64,000 nt of DNA from Batillaria attramentaria (GCA_018292915.2 JACVVK020000331.1:388501-452500), one strand, 5' to 3'; shown: positions 1 to 11,847, counted from the stretch's first letter. Translations and numbers: made by a program. The notes: a model not told the origin generated them from the letters alone.

Positions 1-433
1 ACGAGGTGTTCCTTCCTCATCGTCGTCTGTTTCTTTTCCTCCTCCTTCTTCTTTTTTATTTTTATTTTAGTAGCATCTGCTTTTATATTTTCGGTTATTT
101 TTCGTGATTGGTTTCAATTTCACAGCTCTAATCATGTGCGATTATAATATGATCATTTCCGATCGCGTGTGTTGAACCACCAGCTTTGGCTGAACATGGC
201 ATGAGTAATGCAGACGATCGCTCACGTAAAATATGACTTGTTGCTAAGACAGCGTGCCTTATTCTGGTGAACAAAACTTCCGTGTGATTGTGGGCGTTTT
301 AATCCCTCGGCAATGTTTCAAATTTATTTGACATTCACTGATAACTGAAACAGAAAAGTAAGCGGTAATGACTGCAAGTTGATAGCAGACGCAACCAGAA
401 GCAACAAAAGAAATTACAAAGACCATTTATTAT
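1..433. other. No feature recognised
   Basis: AT-rich sequence; no exon, repeat boundary or RNA gene that I can support. Confidence 0.5.
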
Positions 434-1057
434 ATCTCGGACAAGGACAGCACAGTCAACGTTTCGGTACACACCTTCTTCAGGACAAACGATAACAATT
501 TGTTACTGTTTGTTGTACAGGGGGTGTTATTGTTTGTCCTACAGGATGTGTTATTGCTTGTGCTAATCTTAATTTTTCGTTCTTATTCTGTTTCGAGCTG
601 TGAACCCAAAGACGATTTTCCATTTTATACCTGTTATTTTATGGACATTACAGTATTTTTGAATGTTGATTTTTTTTAAAGTGTTATTGCTTGTCTTAAA
701 GAATGTGTTATTGTTTGTCCTAAAGAAGGTGTTATTGTTTGTCCTAAAGAAGGTGCTATTGTTTGTCCTAAAGAAGGTGGTATTGTTTGTCCTAAAGAAG
801 GTGTTATTGTTTGTCCTAAAGAAGGTGGTATTGTTTGTCCTAAAGAAGGTGTTATTGTTTGTCCTAAAGAATGTGTTATTGTTTGTCCTAAAGAAGGTGT
901 TATTGTTTGTCCTAAAGAAGGTGGTATTGTTTGTCCTAAAGAAGGTGGTATTGTTTGTCCTAAAGAAGGTGTTATTGTTTGTCCTAAAGAAGGTGCTATT
1001 GTTTGTCCTAAAGAAGTGTCTGCCGGAACGATGACTGTGCTGTCCTTGTCCGCGATA
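434..1057. mobile_element. Inverted-arm element with 24-bp minisatellite core
   Basis: The left arm 434-496 and right arm 995-1057 are inverted copies, about 80 percent alike, of a segment containing GGACAAGGACAGCACAGTCA. Between them are about 110 bp of unique DNA and a perfect-register minisatellite. The arms carry a CCTGAAGAAGG...CCGAAACGTTGAC motif (455-484, minus strand). Confidence 0.55.
681..1016 (+). repeat. 24-bp minisatellite, 14 units
   Basis: Exactly 336 bp of units like GTTATTGTTTGTCCTAAAGA + AGGT. Because 24 is a multiple of 3, both strands stay open and give fake repeat proteins (FVLKKVLL, FFRTNNNT). The unit resembles the inner end of the flanking arms. Confidence 0.9.
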
Positions 1058-1975
1058 AGTTATAAAACAAACAAACCAGGTGCTCCCTGAAGCAGTCCTA
1101 ACAATTTCTGCTATCAAACAAGCATGAAGAGTGGTAGCCCGAAATGCCTTTAAAATGAAGTTGCTTAAAACATTCGCTGACATCATTGTTGCTTGGATTT
1201 AGATTGATTTCTCCACATGAGTTTCCTCGTGACATTTGCCACATAGTGCCACACACCCAAACACGAGAGGGAAAGAAGCACGGTGAACACTGCCTACGTT
1301 TGTGGAATCGCGAAGAGCGTGTACACTACGCTGCATTCTGCCCCCCTCCTGGAAATTCTGCTGCCCCTGCATGAAATCATTTCGCTTTACGAGATAATTA
1401 TTGGTAACAGATCTGCATCGTGTTGTTTTACATATATCTCATTACTTTCATCAGAAACACACACAGAATCATAAACATGTCATACGTGTGTTGATTGCCC
1501 TCGAAGACATGTTATTGTATAAGCATCGTGTTGTTTTCGGGAGGTTTATTAGTAATATTTTGGTACCACGAATTCGTAAATCGGTATGTTTGCCTGATAC
1601 ACTTTTGACTCACACGATGAAAGGAATACTGCAATCTCTGGTTTCAGTGAGATACATTTCTGAAACAACATGTCAGTTATCACAGTTTCAGTCTCAATAA
1701 CACAAACACAGGAATGAAGTCCTTTCAGGAGTGGTTTCATGTGTAGACATGTAGTTTCAATGACACGACGAAAGGAACATTGCGCCCTGTAATGTCAGCT
1801 ATAATTACGGAATAACATAAAACAAATCACTTCTCACGGTTTCATGTTAAAAAACACGAACAAAATAACGTAGACTTTTAGGATTGGTATGATGTGCTGA
1901 CATAATACAGTTTGGGAACACGATAAAAGGAATACAGCTGTACTATCTGATGACAGTGAGTGTAGTCTTTAGTGC
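1058..1975. other. No gene; intergenic
   Basis: Short imperfect repeats (CATCGTGTTGTTTT twice, ATGACACGA/ACACGATGAAAGGAA) suggest an old degenerate repeat. No coding signal. Confidence 0.4.
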
Positions 1976-2070
1976 AGCCAGATATTTGTGTTGGCCTTTT
2001 TCGCGTTGCCCGGTCTTTGATATCGCCCACACTTGGTGGAAAAGTACGTTTCCCGCCCCCCCCCCCCCCT
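1976..2070 (+). mobile_element. SINE fragment (tRNA-Ser/Leu-like family, 3' body)
   Basis: Body motifs only: CAGATATTTGTGTTGGCC, CGTTGCCCGGTCTTTGATAT, TGGTGGAAAAGTACG. The tRNA head is missing. Confidence 0.6.
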
Positions 2071-2145
2071 TCCTCTAGTGCATCAGGCCCTTGGATATTA
2101 CATTTTAATTCACGTATTCACATATTGTCTCGTATTAACTAATAC

Positions 2146-2302
2146 TGAGCCACAGAGCGTTGGACGTTCAGTACTGCGGTCGTGAGTTGGATTCTCGGCT
2201 GAGACCAGATATTTGTGTTGGCCTTTTTCTCGTTGCCCCGTCTGTGATATCACCCGTATGTGGTGGAAAAGGAAGTTAAACTCTCAAACACCCAACATCC
2301 AC
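2146..2302 (+). mobile_element. SINE (tRNA-Ser/Leu-like family)
   Basis: Degenerate head (AGAGCGTTGGACGTTCAGT, B box GAGTTGGATTCTC), then the family body (ATTTGTGTTGGCC, CGTTGCCCCGTCT, TGGTGGAAAAGGAAGTTAAA). Confidence 0.7.
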
Positions 2303-3062
2303 TCCCATGTCGGGGCGTCTCGGTCGGCCGTAGTTTTTGACTCTCGCGCGCGCGCCCCTGACCTAAATAACGGGGTCCTCGTGTAACGTGCTTCACGTGC
2401 AGCATTCGCGCAGCACTGACCCCGGTCTGCGGTCGGTGCCATTCTGGCTGCACTTGATTGGGAAGAGTCGTCAATAATTTACTGGCCTCAGCCGGCACGT
2501 GCAACCTAGTTTTTAACTAGTGAAAAACACCTACATGGCGATAACACTGTAAGGGATTACAAGCCTGGCAACGCTGTGCCGTGCAAGGTACGTGTCTAAC
2601 ACGGGGCGGGGGGGGGGGGGGGGGGGTAGTCAAAATGGACCCGAGTGTCACCGGTGCCACTCCGCTTCTAAACTTTCGACGATGAGGTCTGTCACGCAAA
2701 GCCATCCTTTTCTAAATACGAGCATGCGCCACACGGTGTTTGCAGTTTCGTAACGCGTTAGTCGACGACGTCGTCTGGCTGATAACATAAAACATAACAT
2801 AAACATAACTTTATTGCCATATGTACTCGTTGTGGTTTAAAAGAGCTGCTTTGCAATCACACTTACATATACGGTCTCGTTCTCAGTTTCACGCCGACAG
2901 AACGAACTCCGTTGGAAACACTCGGTGCTACTCAAATTTGAAAATGGAAACACTCGCTGCTATTTTTAAGAACACTCCGTCCGAACGGTGCTACTTTTGA
3001 AGCGAAGTTACACCGGAAACACATCCATTCGCAATAACCTTTTTTTCCCTCTCTTTCTCTAA

Positions 3063-3232
3063 GGGAGCCGGGAATGGTAGAGCGTTGGACTTTCAGTGCT
3101 CGGGTCGTGAGTTCGAATCTCGGCAGGGGCCAAATATTTGTGCTGGCCTTTTTCTCGTTGCCCCGTCTTTGATATCACCCTTACGTGGGGGAAAAAAGGA
3201 CGTTAAACTCCCAAACACCCACCCACCCACCT
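3063..3232 (+). mobile_element. SINE (tRNA-Ser/Leu-like family)
   Basis: Near full length: GAGCCGGGAATGGTAGAG, B box GAGTTCGAATCTC, body, and CACCCACCCACC tail. TCTTTCTCTA on both sides may be a target duplication. Confidence 0.85.
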
Positions 3233-3775
3233 TCTTTCTCTACACGCGAATGATCATGTTTTCTCTCTTTCTCTTTCTTTCGAACGGGGTGTACCCGTGA
3301 AAAAGAAAGTGAAAGAGGGAGAAAAGGGTTATTGCGAATGTCGGGTGCAAACACAAAATGAAGCGGATAGCACCGGAAACACTCGCGTCTATGTTTGACT
3401 GCACCCCGTGTTGTCGGTGTGATTGGTTTCCATCTCCGAAAGGGAACGTCACGCTTCTTAGCCATTTACGCAATCGTTCTCTGTAATTAGCGAATAGTGC
3501 ATGGTTTATTGATGCGTCTTGTGCGGTCAGGTGTCTTTTCTCGTGTACACGATTATTGAAGAAACGACACCGCGAGCAACACAATACGTAGATTTTAACA
3601 TCTCGTGTGGGACGAGACTGCTAGACGTGGTTCCTGAAAACAAAGGCGGACGTTGCAGAAGGGTGGAGCCCCTACCATGCTGTGGACAGTGCAGCTCACG
3701 AATCTCCATCCTCTTTGAAAGGAAAAAAATTACATTTGTTACATTGTACTGTCGTAACGATAGGACGTCCGCGGT

Positions 3776-4130
3776 CGGTGGTATAGTGGTTAACACTTCG
3801 CCACCAGTGCGAGAGGTTAGGTTCGACTTCCACTTCAATTTTTCACTCTTGTATGTGGCACCGTTCTGTCCGGTTACTCCGGCTTCCTCCCCCTCTGCCT
3901 TGGAAATCTTCAGTGCAACAAACTTTGAAAATAAATGCAATTGTAAATGCAGAAGACTAAGTTGCTAAGCTGACCCTTCGTACCACGTGATTGTAAAGAG
4001 CTTGAGAGAATGCATGTGATTCACGTGAGCGTGCGTGTTGGGTTCAGTTCGCGGGGCTTTGGGCCAGTTAAAAAAACTAGATAAAGCGCGTGCACAATAC
4101 ATAGTATATTATTATTATTATTACTATTAG
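3776..4130 (+). mobile_element. (ATT)-tailed tRNA-derived SINE, copy 1
   Basis: tRNA-like head 3776-3838 (TGGTATAGTGGTTAACAC; GGTTCGACTTCC), a body shared with 4317-4655 (ATGTGGCACCGTTC, GTGATTCACG), and a TATTATTATT tail. The V-SINE-like 3' end resembles the L2-like LINE tail at 62540-62597. Confidence 0.7.
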
Positions 4131-4206
4131 AGATTTTGAAACCTGCGTAACTTGTCGCGTCGGTTCGCAGCTTACATTATCTCCGACACTATTAAATTTT
4201 AGCAAT

Positions 4207-4300
4207 TAGCGACTCCACTCCTGTCACTCAAAAGTGTTTAGCCCCCAGAATTCAGCCAATCGCGTCTCGCGGCATAATGAGCACATCACATAGTATGGCA
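4207..4300 (+). repeat. Dispersed repeat, CGCGGCATAATGAG family, copy 1
   Basis: AGAATTCAGCCAATCGCGTC and TCGCGGCATAATGAGCACA match 58334 and the inverse of 11848-12028. Confidence 0.7.
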
Positions 4301-4316
4301 AACTCGAGGCAGAAAA

Positions 4317-4609
4317 TTTTCCCTTCTCGTACGTGGCACCGTTCATTCGGGCCGATCGTCGGGAGTTCTCTCCGGGTACTCCGGCTTCCTCCTCCTCTGC
4401 TTGGGAAATGTTCATCCCACAAAAATCGAAAATAAATACAATTTTAAATTCCGAAACTTAAATAACTGAGCTGACCGTACCACTACGTGATTGTAAGGTG
4501 TTCATGTCCAGTGTGTGAGAGAATGCGTGTGATTCACGCGAGGGGACGTGTTGGGTTTGGGTCGCGGCGCTTTGAGCCAAATCAAATTGGATGATGCGCC
4601 TATACAGTG

Positions 4610-4646
<37 letters not shown>

Positions 4647-4655
4647 GTATCAGTA
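4317..4655 (+). mobile_element. (ATT)-tailed SINE, copy 2 (head missing)
   Basis: It aligns with the body and tail of the copy at 3776-4130 (CGTACGTGGCACCGTTCAT, ACTCCGGCTTCCTCC, GAGAATGCGTGTGATTCACG) and ends GCGCCTATACAGTGC then (ATT)n. The tRNA head is absent; another repeat lies immediately upstream. Confidence 0.65.
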
Positions 4656-4896
4656 CAAAACTACAGACAGTCTCAGTTTCCTGTGGAGATTCGGTTTAAA
4701 GGAAAGACAGTACCGTTTGTTATCAGCTTTGGGTTGGCCGTAAAAATCAGCATGGTTTTACGGTTGCTTGCGGGATTTGTTTTCACAATGAGTCAACGCA
4801 TTTTCCCAGGCACTTGAAAAATTATTAGTCATAAATGTGTTCAGTGCCACCCGTGTCGTTATGTAAATAATTCAGATGATATCGTGTGGAGGTCAC

Positions 4897-5038
<142 letters not shown>

Positions 5039-5387
5039 ATTTCACATAATGCATGATGCATTCTTTCACAATGTTTTGTTCACCACCCTCAACGAATTTC
5101 CTCTAGAGGACAATAAAGTAATTGGAACTTTGAAATGTCGCCGCCAGTGAGGAAACAGACTGTACCGACTAGAGCAGGAAACAAAAACGTTTGTCCAAGA
5201 TAATTTTTGTGCTTTTGCAATAAACAGTCACTTGGAATTGTTTTGCAACAGCGACGCTGGTACTAACAATAATATTGCAGCAAACACTGGCAAGAGATGC
5301 TTCAGTAACTGTACTGATAGGAGTTGCAATATTACTGAGAGGTTTCGAGGGCAAGAGAAACCCAGCCGCCTTCTTTAAAAAAAAAGA

Positions 5388-5441
5388 AAAAAAAAAGTCT
5401 TTAGCGTTATGGATTTCATAAGCGCTTACGCCCTTTTGCCA
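5388..5441 (+). repeat. 55-bp hairpin repeat
   Basis: Core TTAGCGTTATGGATTTC / AAGCGCTTACGCCCTTTTG. One of five family copies. Confidence 0.5.
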
Positions 5442-5795
5442 GATCCCATCAGAACTATGAGCAACCCTCGAACAAAAAGACTGATTAGGACCTGGAACAA
5501 CAAGACAAGCACCGCAGCATCGCGGATCCAGATGGAGATAGGATTGTGGTGATGTTTTCCCAGCCAGAGGCGGGTTCTGTTTGTTCAGTTCCACATGGTC
5601 GACGCGGCCCTGTCTCGTCGCTGTTCCACCTTTTTTGACGCTCTCTGACGCACCGATTTTCTGTCATCCCCCGCCCTCTCAGACTCCAGGAAACGTTGCG
5701 TTGCCAAATATTGATTATGTGCAACACGAATCTGGGAGAAGAGGGAAGGGAAAAAAGGAAAAACGGAGCAACGGAGAAAGAGAACGACCTCCATC

Positions 5796-5850
5796 GTGAA
5801 AAAGGGCTTAAGCGTCATGGATTTGAAAAGCGCTAAAACCCTTTTTTCCA
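5796..5850 (+). repeat. 55-bp hairpin repeat
   Basis: GTGAAAAAGGGCTTAAGCG, TCATGGATTTG, AAAGCGCTAAAACCCTTTTT: an imperfect palindrome. Confidence 0.6.
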
Positions 5851-6597
5851 GAAGACGGTAGAGTAGCGAGTAGCAAAAATAAGCAGCATGAAGACAGTCG
5901 GTTTAGACGTCAGCTTAGGGGGGAAAGAGGGGTGGGGGTGAGGGTAGGGGGGGGGGGTGAGGACTAGCAAGGTTAACGTGACTTGGAATTCCACAAATTT
6001 GATCAATTTTTATTTCCCTTTTTATTGGCTTGACAGGGGCAAGGTCGGGCCAGCCTCGTTATGATGTCGGATTCGTATTTGAAACGCGATCATGTCGAGA
6101 ATTTTGTGTGCTGTCGTTTATTTTAGTGATTTTATGCTTTTTTATAATTACGGTGCAGATTGGTTGCACAGGGACGGACCTGTTTATGAAGTATTGGTTA
6201 TCGGCCAAGCGTGACAAGGGAAACGGATGTCATTAAGCGACAACAGCAAATGTTTTTGCTTGCGTTGCAAGAACTCTGGCAGGATCATTGTGTAGACTTT
6301 TTGACACGAAACGAAACTTTTCTAAAAATGTCGAAGTTGATAGATGAAAACAAAAATTGGAATCTTTTAACCCTTTCGTCACCACTCCCCTTTTGGGTTA
6401 TCCCCCGGCAGCACCACAGGGCGCTACATTGGCAGCGAAAGTAAGCCTGGTTTTCACAGCGAAAGATCGAGCGTTTTGTATTTTTCCCCGCCTTTTTCTT
6501 CATCTTCTCTCTCTCTCCCCCCCCCCCCCTTTCTTCTTGTTCGTCTTCTTCTTCTTCTTCTGTGTTCCACAGGAAAGAGCTTTCTACGTCACGCAGG

Positions 6598-6738
6598 GGG
6601 AGCCAGGATAACCGAATGATAGAGCGTTGGACTTTCAGTGCTAGGGTCGTGAGTTCGAAGCAGGGCTGGGGCCAGACATTAATTTTGTGCTGGTGGTAAA
6701 GGACGTTAAACTTCTAAATACCCACTCACCCACTCATT
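6598..6738 (+). mobile_element. SINE, internally deleted form
   Basis: Head present, but the body jumps from TGTGCTGG directly to TGGTAAAGGACGTTAAAC, losing the CGTTGCCCCGTCTTTGATAT block. The same deletion occurs at 14786. Confidence 0.8.
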
Positions 6739-7589
6739 AGTCATTCAAAGCTAAAGTCATTTTGAACCAAGTTCAGCTCGTATCGGTAGCAAAACTAAGC
6801 TTCATATTTCACTTCGAAAACGTCTTTTTCTTCTTTTTTCATCTTCTTCGCCCTCTTTAATGTTTTTTCTTCTTCTTCTAAAATGTTTCTTGTTCTGTGT
6901 TTTTTCTTCTTCTTTTTCATGTGCCTCATCTTCTTCAACGATATGCTGAAGTTGCATTCGATTAACTTTTTATTCACAGGGCTTTCGCATTATACGTTCA
7001 TTACAACACTCGATAATTATCAGGGCCACGGCCGGTCCTTTCGATTTCCCTTCTTTAGGGTGAGATGGCGTCTTTGGTTCGTTGATTATATGAGGTACTG
7101 GTGGTGAAATAATCCTAACTACCCAATGTATTCCAGCAGCATCAAGGAACTTACTTATTACCGAAATATTAATTCTTGTAACTTTGAACCGACACCGGCC
7201 ACGTGCGAGAGCGACCCTCCGCCATCTTGAAATCAGATAGCCAATCAGAGAACACCGGCTTCGGTATTCGTTCGCTTCTCCTCGCATTCAGTTGCATGCT
7301 GAGCGAAGCCCGAATATCCCGAAACGGCTTCGGCGAGGGAAAGTTCTTATTCCGCCGATGGGTTTTTCCATTCGCGAGTAACATTCGGCGAATATATTCG
7401 CTAGATTGATAACGGCCTTAAGGGGCAGGTTATGGGGGATGGGGATAACTACCCTTACTGAACAGTCCAGCTAAACACTTATTCATTCCAGTCAGACCGC
7501 CAGCCGGATCGACCACGTGACATTTCATGTATCCTTTGACTGTAACAGAGAGCAAGTTCAACAAACAGATCCAGTTCACAGTCAGTGGA

Positions 7590-7700
7590 AGCGGGGCAAC
7601 GTGAAAAAGGCCTGTACAAATTGTTGGGCCCTGTCGGGATTCGAACCCGGGACCTCTAGATCTCGAGTCCAACGCTCAAACCGTTGAGCCATCGACTCCT
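7590..7700 (-). mobile_element. tRNA-derived SINE head, divergent subfamily
   Basis: On the minus strand: A box ATGGCTCAACGGT, B box GGGTTCGAATCCC, then TTTGTACAGGCCTTTTTCAC and GTTGCCCCGC, which parallel the main family body. The body then diverges. Confidence 0.65.
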
Positions 7701-8084
7701 CCGTTTTGCCAACGATCCGGCTGGAGGGGGGTGTGTGTACGTGTGAGAGTGATACGGTGATTGGCCGCCCACCGCCTGCCACCCCGTCACCTGTGTATTT
7801 GTTCTGCATGAGAGGGAGGAGGGGAAGGGCGGCGATGACACTGCTCACTGTTTGAACCGCTGCAGCTGGGAGGGAAGGCGAGCGTTGGCTCAATAGAGAG
7901 GCCTCTCGTGCACTGAGTGGCGGATCATAATGTATGAGTAAACAAAGCCGTAGGACAAATCGGCCTGGGTGGCGAGATATGCCGGGACTGAGTGGCATGA
8001 TACTTCATCATTTTAATTTTATTTCACACGTTGTTCGATTCAGTGTAGAATTGGATTTTTTTCTCACCCCTCACCCCCCCCCCC

Positions 8085-8087
<3 letters not shown>

Positions 8088-8135
<48 letters not shown>
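8088..8135 (+). repeat. (CT)n microsatellite
   Basis: About 23 repeats after a C-run. Confidence 0.97.
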
Positions 8136-8139
<4 letters not shown>

Positions 8140-8310
8140 ACTAGTATATTATTCCTCTTGGGAAATTTGGGTTGCTTTTCCCAGGGAAGCGCGTCGTTGC
8201 TGTGCAGCTACACTCATCTACCTATTTTGTAGGGTAAGAGCCCAACAACAGGACACCAGTGGAGTTTTGTGAAAGCAACCGTAGACTGTGCTACAACTAA
8301 GGACCCTGGG

Positions 8311-8483
8311 GGCTGGGATAGCCGAATGGTAGAGCGTTAGACTTTCAACACTGGGGTCGTGAGTTCGATTCCCGGCCAAGCCGGGTTAAATATTTGTGTT
8401 GGCCCTTTTCTCGTTGCCCCGTCTTTGTTGTCACCCATACGTGATAGAAAAGGAGGTTATATTCCCAAACACCCACCCACCCT
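8311..8483 (+). mobile_element. SINE (tRNA-Ser/Leu-like family)
   Basis: GATAGCCGAATGGTAGAGCG, GAGTTCGATTCCC, ATTTGTGTTGGCCC, CCACCCACCC. AAGGAC on both sides suggests a short target duplication. Confidence 0.85.
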
Positions 8484-10044
8484 TAATCAAGGACTCCGTG
8501 TCTATAGCCTGGTGAACATGGGGAGTCCTAGCAGCATGCTGCAACTCTCCCTCCTTTTGTGCTGCGCTGCCGCGTTGTAAACCGAACCCTTCTCCTTGCT
8601 GACAAGCCAGTAATTTGCAGAGACTAGGGACATTAGGAAAACGGCAGATGAAAATTTCATGCGGGTAAGGGTAGCAGGGAAATAATTAGCCCAACAATTG
8701 ACACTTTCATGACTGTTTCATGAGCACACACACATGCAACACTCGACACAGCCTGCTGCACTTTTTTTTTTCTTTTTCGTTTCTCTCTTTCCTTCTGCAG
8801 CTTGCTGAGTGTACAGCAGAGCCTTGCATGCGAGATATTCTTTCTCTCCTTTTCTTTTCGTTCCTTTTCCTTTTCTTTTTCTTTTCTTTTCTTGCTCTCT
8901 ACACGAGAGTTCCACAGCGAAGTCGTTGAAATTCTTAACACCGCCAGCATGTTAAGGAAAGGGAAAAGAAAAGCTCTTCATTGAAAGCGAGAGACCCTAG
9001 GTGGAGTTTTTACTGTCGTGAGTTGAAGGCAAACACTACAAGTGGACGACCTGAGCTGCGCATGGCACAGCGCGCTCTCTGGGCAGTGCAGCCTGCATTG
9101 TGCCCCTGCTCTTCGCGTCCACAAGGTCTTTCAGGCTTCAAGGATCTTGCAGACATTGGCGGGTCCAAGGAGAGGCACGTGGAGTGGATGTCACACGGGG
9201 CTGGGTTTTGTTTCACCAGGCGTACCTCTCTCTCTCTCTCTCTCTCTCTCTCGTATCCTCACGCAGGCTATGGCCAGATTGCCGCAGTCGAAGAAATAAA
9301 ACGTTAACCCTTCCTTGCCTTTGTCTAGTTTACGCGAACGCTCGGGTCTCTGTCACTTTCGAGTTTTCTCGATCTGTGCTCGTGACGGGTTGATATTCTA
9401 AAAACATGACACTGCTGGGAAACTTCTCTGAACAGATCTTAATTTAAACGCATGTTGGGGGGAAAAGGGTGAATGACACTGGCACCGACGTAATTTAGGG
9501 AACGTTTAGCACTGGCAGGCAGGCGTCTCAAAGTGAATGGCACGGAAAGTGTTAAGAAATAGAGACGGAAGAGGTGGTGGAGGTTTGAGTGTTGGACAAA
9601 GTGTGTGTGTGTGTGTGTGTGGGGGGGGGGGGGTGGAGAAGTGCATGGAGTGCAGTGAGTGTTTAGATAAGGAACCTTAAGTTTCGGCAATTCTATACTG
9701 ATTTTTTGTCCTTTAGACTGAGCAAATGAGTAAACATTTTAAACGAAACAGCCGTCAGCTGCTGAGGTCTGTGTAGTTCGGGTAACCCATGAGTGATCGG
9801 GGATGTCACATCCTGGGTTAGGGCTCCAAGCTTACAATTTTTTTTGGTGGCTACATCTTTTGCGTGGTGGCTAAGCACAGGAAAACGTCAGGCTAATGTA
9901 AGAAAAATGGCAGCGTACCTAAGCTGTACGATGATGTTTACTAGCTGAGCTTGACTGAAGTTAGAATGGGATCCCCTATTACACACAATAACGTGCAAAA
10001 GAGAACTTTTTAGTATGGGCACAATCAGGTGTACCATGGCGCCT
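8484..10044. other. Intergenic, low complexity
   Basis: Pyrimidine-rich tracts (8761-8895), (CT)n at 9227-9252, (GT)n/G-run at 9601-9633. No coding exon seen. Confidence 0.4.
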
Positions 10045-10059
10045 CCGCGCAGACGCAAC

Positions 10060-10164
10060 CCGACTGGAGCCAAATATTTGTGCTGGCTTTTCCATGGTTA
10101 CCCCGTCTTTGATATCACCCGCATGTGGTGGAAAAGGACGTTAAATCCCAAAACACCCACCCAC
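10060..10164 (+). mobile_element. 5'-truncated SINE with 15-bp target duplication
   Basis: Starts within the body (GGAGCCAAATATTTGTGCTG) and ends CACCCACCCA. CCGCGCAGACGCAAC occurs at 10045-10059 and again at 10165-10179, a perfect 15-bp duplication showing LINE-type integration. Confidence 0.9.
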
Positions 10165-10255
10165 CCGCGCAGACGCAACGTCCGCTTGCCATACTCACAG
10201 ATGCGCTTTATCAAATTTCATTGCTCAAATCGAAGAGCACACCTCATTTGTTTTT

Positions 10256-10353
10256 TCCCAAATATTGTGCTGGCCTTTTCTCGTTGCCCCGTCTTTGATG
10301 TCACCCGTATGTGGTGGAAAAGGACGTGAAACCCTCAAATACCCACCCACCCA
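10256..10353 (+). mobile_element. 5'-truncated SINE
   Basis: Body only: TTCCCAAATATTGTGCTGGC, CGTTGCCCCGTCTTTGATGT, GTGGAAAAGGACG, CCCACCCACCCA. Confidence 0.75.
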
Positions 10354-10426
10354 CCTCTTCCTATCAATTTTCACTGATACACTTCGCTACAGTTTTAGCC
10401 GTCACTGTAAAATTTACAGCTACGAC

Positions 10427-10708
10427 CAGGGCCCGAATGTAGAACTCGAGGTTAACTTAACCCTCTGCCACGGGCCTAACCCAGACTAGGACAAAAGAAA
10501 CCCCAAAACAAAATTAAATGAAAAAGGAAGCGAAGAAAGAAAGACATCTTTCTATAACGGCATAGGCACCTTGCTGGAATGGACCCGCTTCCTGATTTCA
10601 TACCAAAAAAAAAAAAAAAAAAGTTTAACCCTAGAGCTAGTTTAGTTCGAGGTTAGACTCTGACGCGGGGCTAAACTCCCTAATCCCGACTTTTACATGC
10701 GGGCCCAG
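10427..10708 (+). mobile_element. MITE-like element, copy A
   Basis: 282 bp with inverted ends CAGGGCCCGAATGTAGAA / rc CTGGGCCCGCATGTAAAA. The internal sequence matches 57886-58166 in reverse (TAACCCTAGAGCTAGTTTAG, GCACCTTGCTGGAATGGAC). Confidence 0.8.
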
Positions 10709-11031
10709 CACTTCCTTTTGTGGTGCAGAGACTTCTGGTTGTAAATTATTTCCTTTGATGTTTCCGTTCCTGCGAGTAAAAAGGACACCCGCCGTAAACA
10801 GGCGCTGTCAATAATACATAAATATTCATACTTTGACGTACTTCTAGTAGTTCTCTCACCACGTCGGTGTTGTTCAGTGTGGAAGAACAAAAAGACTGTA
10901 TTCATGAGTTTGGAGCGTCAGTGCTTAGACTGAGTAGTGTGTACTGGGTAATGTAGGTGTTGAATTCTGTGCTGATGTTAATAATGCATGCAGTCAGCCG
11001 TGACCATTTTCGGCGTTAGACGTGCGTTTGA

Positions 11032-11039
11032 CACACACA

Positions 11040-11071
<32 letters not shown>

Positions 11072-11104
11072 CACACTCACTCACTCACTCACTCACTCAC
11101 TCAC

Positions 11105-11165
<61 letters not shown>
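11032..11165 (+). repeat. Compound (AC)(GCAC)(ACTC)(CT) microsatellite
   Basis: Four repeat types follow each other, including (ACTC)n, which may be the tail of a lost retroposon. Confidence 0.95.
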
Positions 11166-11169
<4 letters not shown>

Positions 11170-11279
11170 CACTTCAGCACTGTGTTTTTGAGTCGCTTTT
11201 CCATTGGAATGCATTGCTACATGATTGTGTGCTTTTCCGTGTGAGTTTCATCGAGGTAAAATAATTCATCCATCATTTG

Positions 11280-11298
11280 TGCGTGTGTGTGTGTGTGT

Positions 11299-11330
<32 letters not shown>

Positions 11331-11331
11331 C
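11280..11331 (+). repeat. (GT)n microsatellite
   Basis: (GT)n with GC interruptions. Confidence 0.95.
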
Positions 11332-11847
11332 GGGACAAAATTCTCTTCGACTTTGACGTGACTGAACGAGTTGCCAATTTCAGGCGACGTCTTCGTGCAC
11401 GGACAAAAGCTTTTAATAGATCGGTTGGCAGAATTTCTGTGGGTGGTGGTGTTGTCGTTCCTGGGTCGCACACTCCCAGGGTCATTTCCCCCTTGGATGA
11501 GACGATCACGTGTGTGGCCTGTTTTTCATTGCCTCTCCACAAGGGCAGACACACTCCGGATTCGGAAGACTTAAAGTCTCTGTTGCCGGAGAGTGATGGT
11601 GGTTATGCTAGGAGCCTACCATGGCTGAAGATAATCCCCACACAACAATGATAGCAAGAACAACAATTTGCTGTAGCCTCACAATTGACGACCCTACGCG
11701 GAGAGCCCCGAGTCCAAGCTCCGCCTCTTGTGCCGTGTATTGGCAAAACACAGTACGTCCATGACGTCATTTTATGGAAAAGGGGGGATTTCAAAACACA
11801 TTGACGTAGTGGTCCTTTTCCCCAAATGTCGTCAGTGGTCTTACTGC

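Larger units (their letters stand above)
5060..6597. other. Intergenic, two hairpin repeats
   Basis: Contains the hairpins at 5388 and 5796 and a retroposon-like end (CCTCTAGAGGACAATAAAG, about 5100-5120). No gene. Confidence 0.4.

Noticed and set aside
569..1186. Long open frames on both strands (FFRTNNNT and FVLKKVLL repeats)
   Set aside because: They are translations of a 24-bp minisatellite, which stays open in several frames because 24 is divisible by 3.
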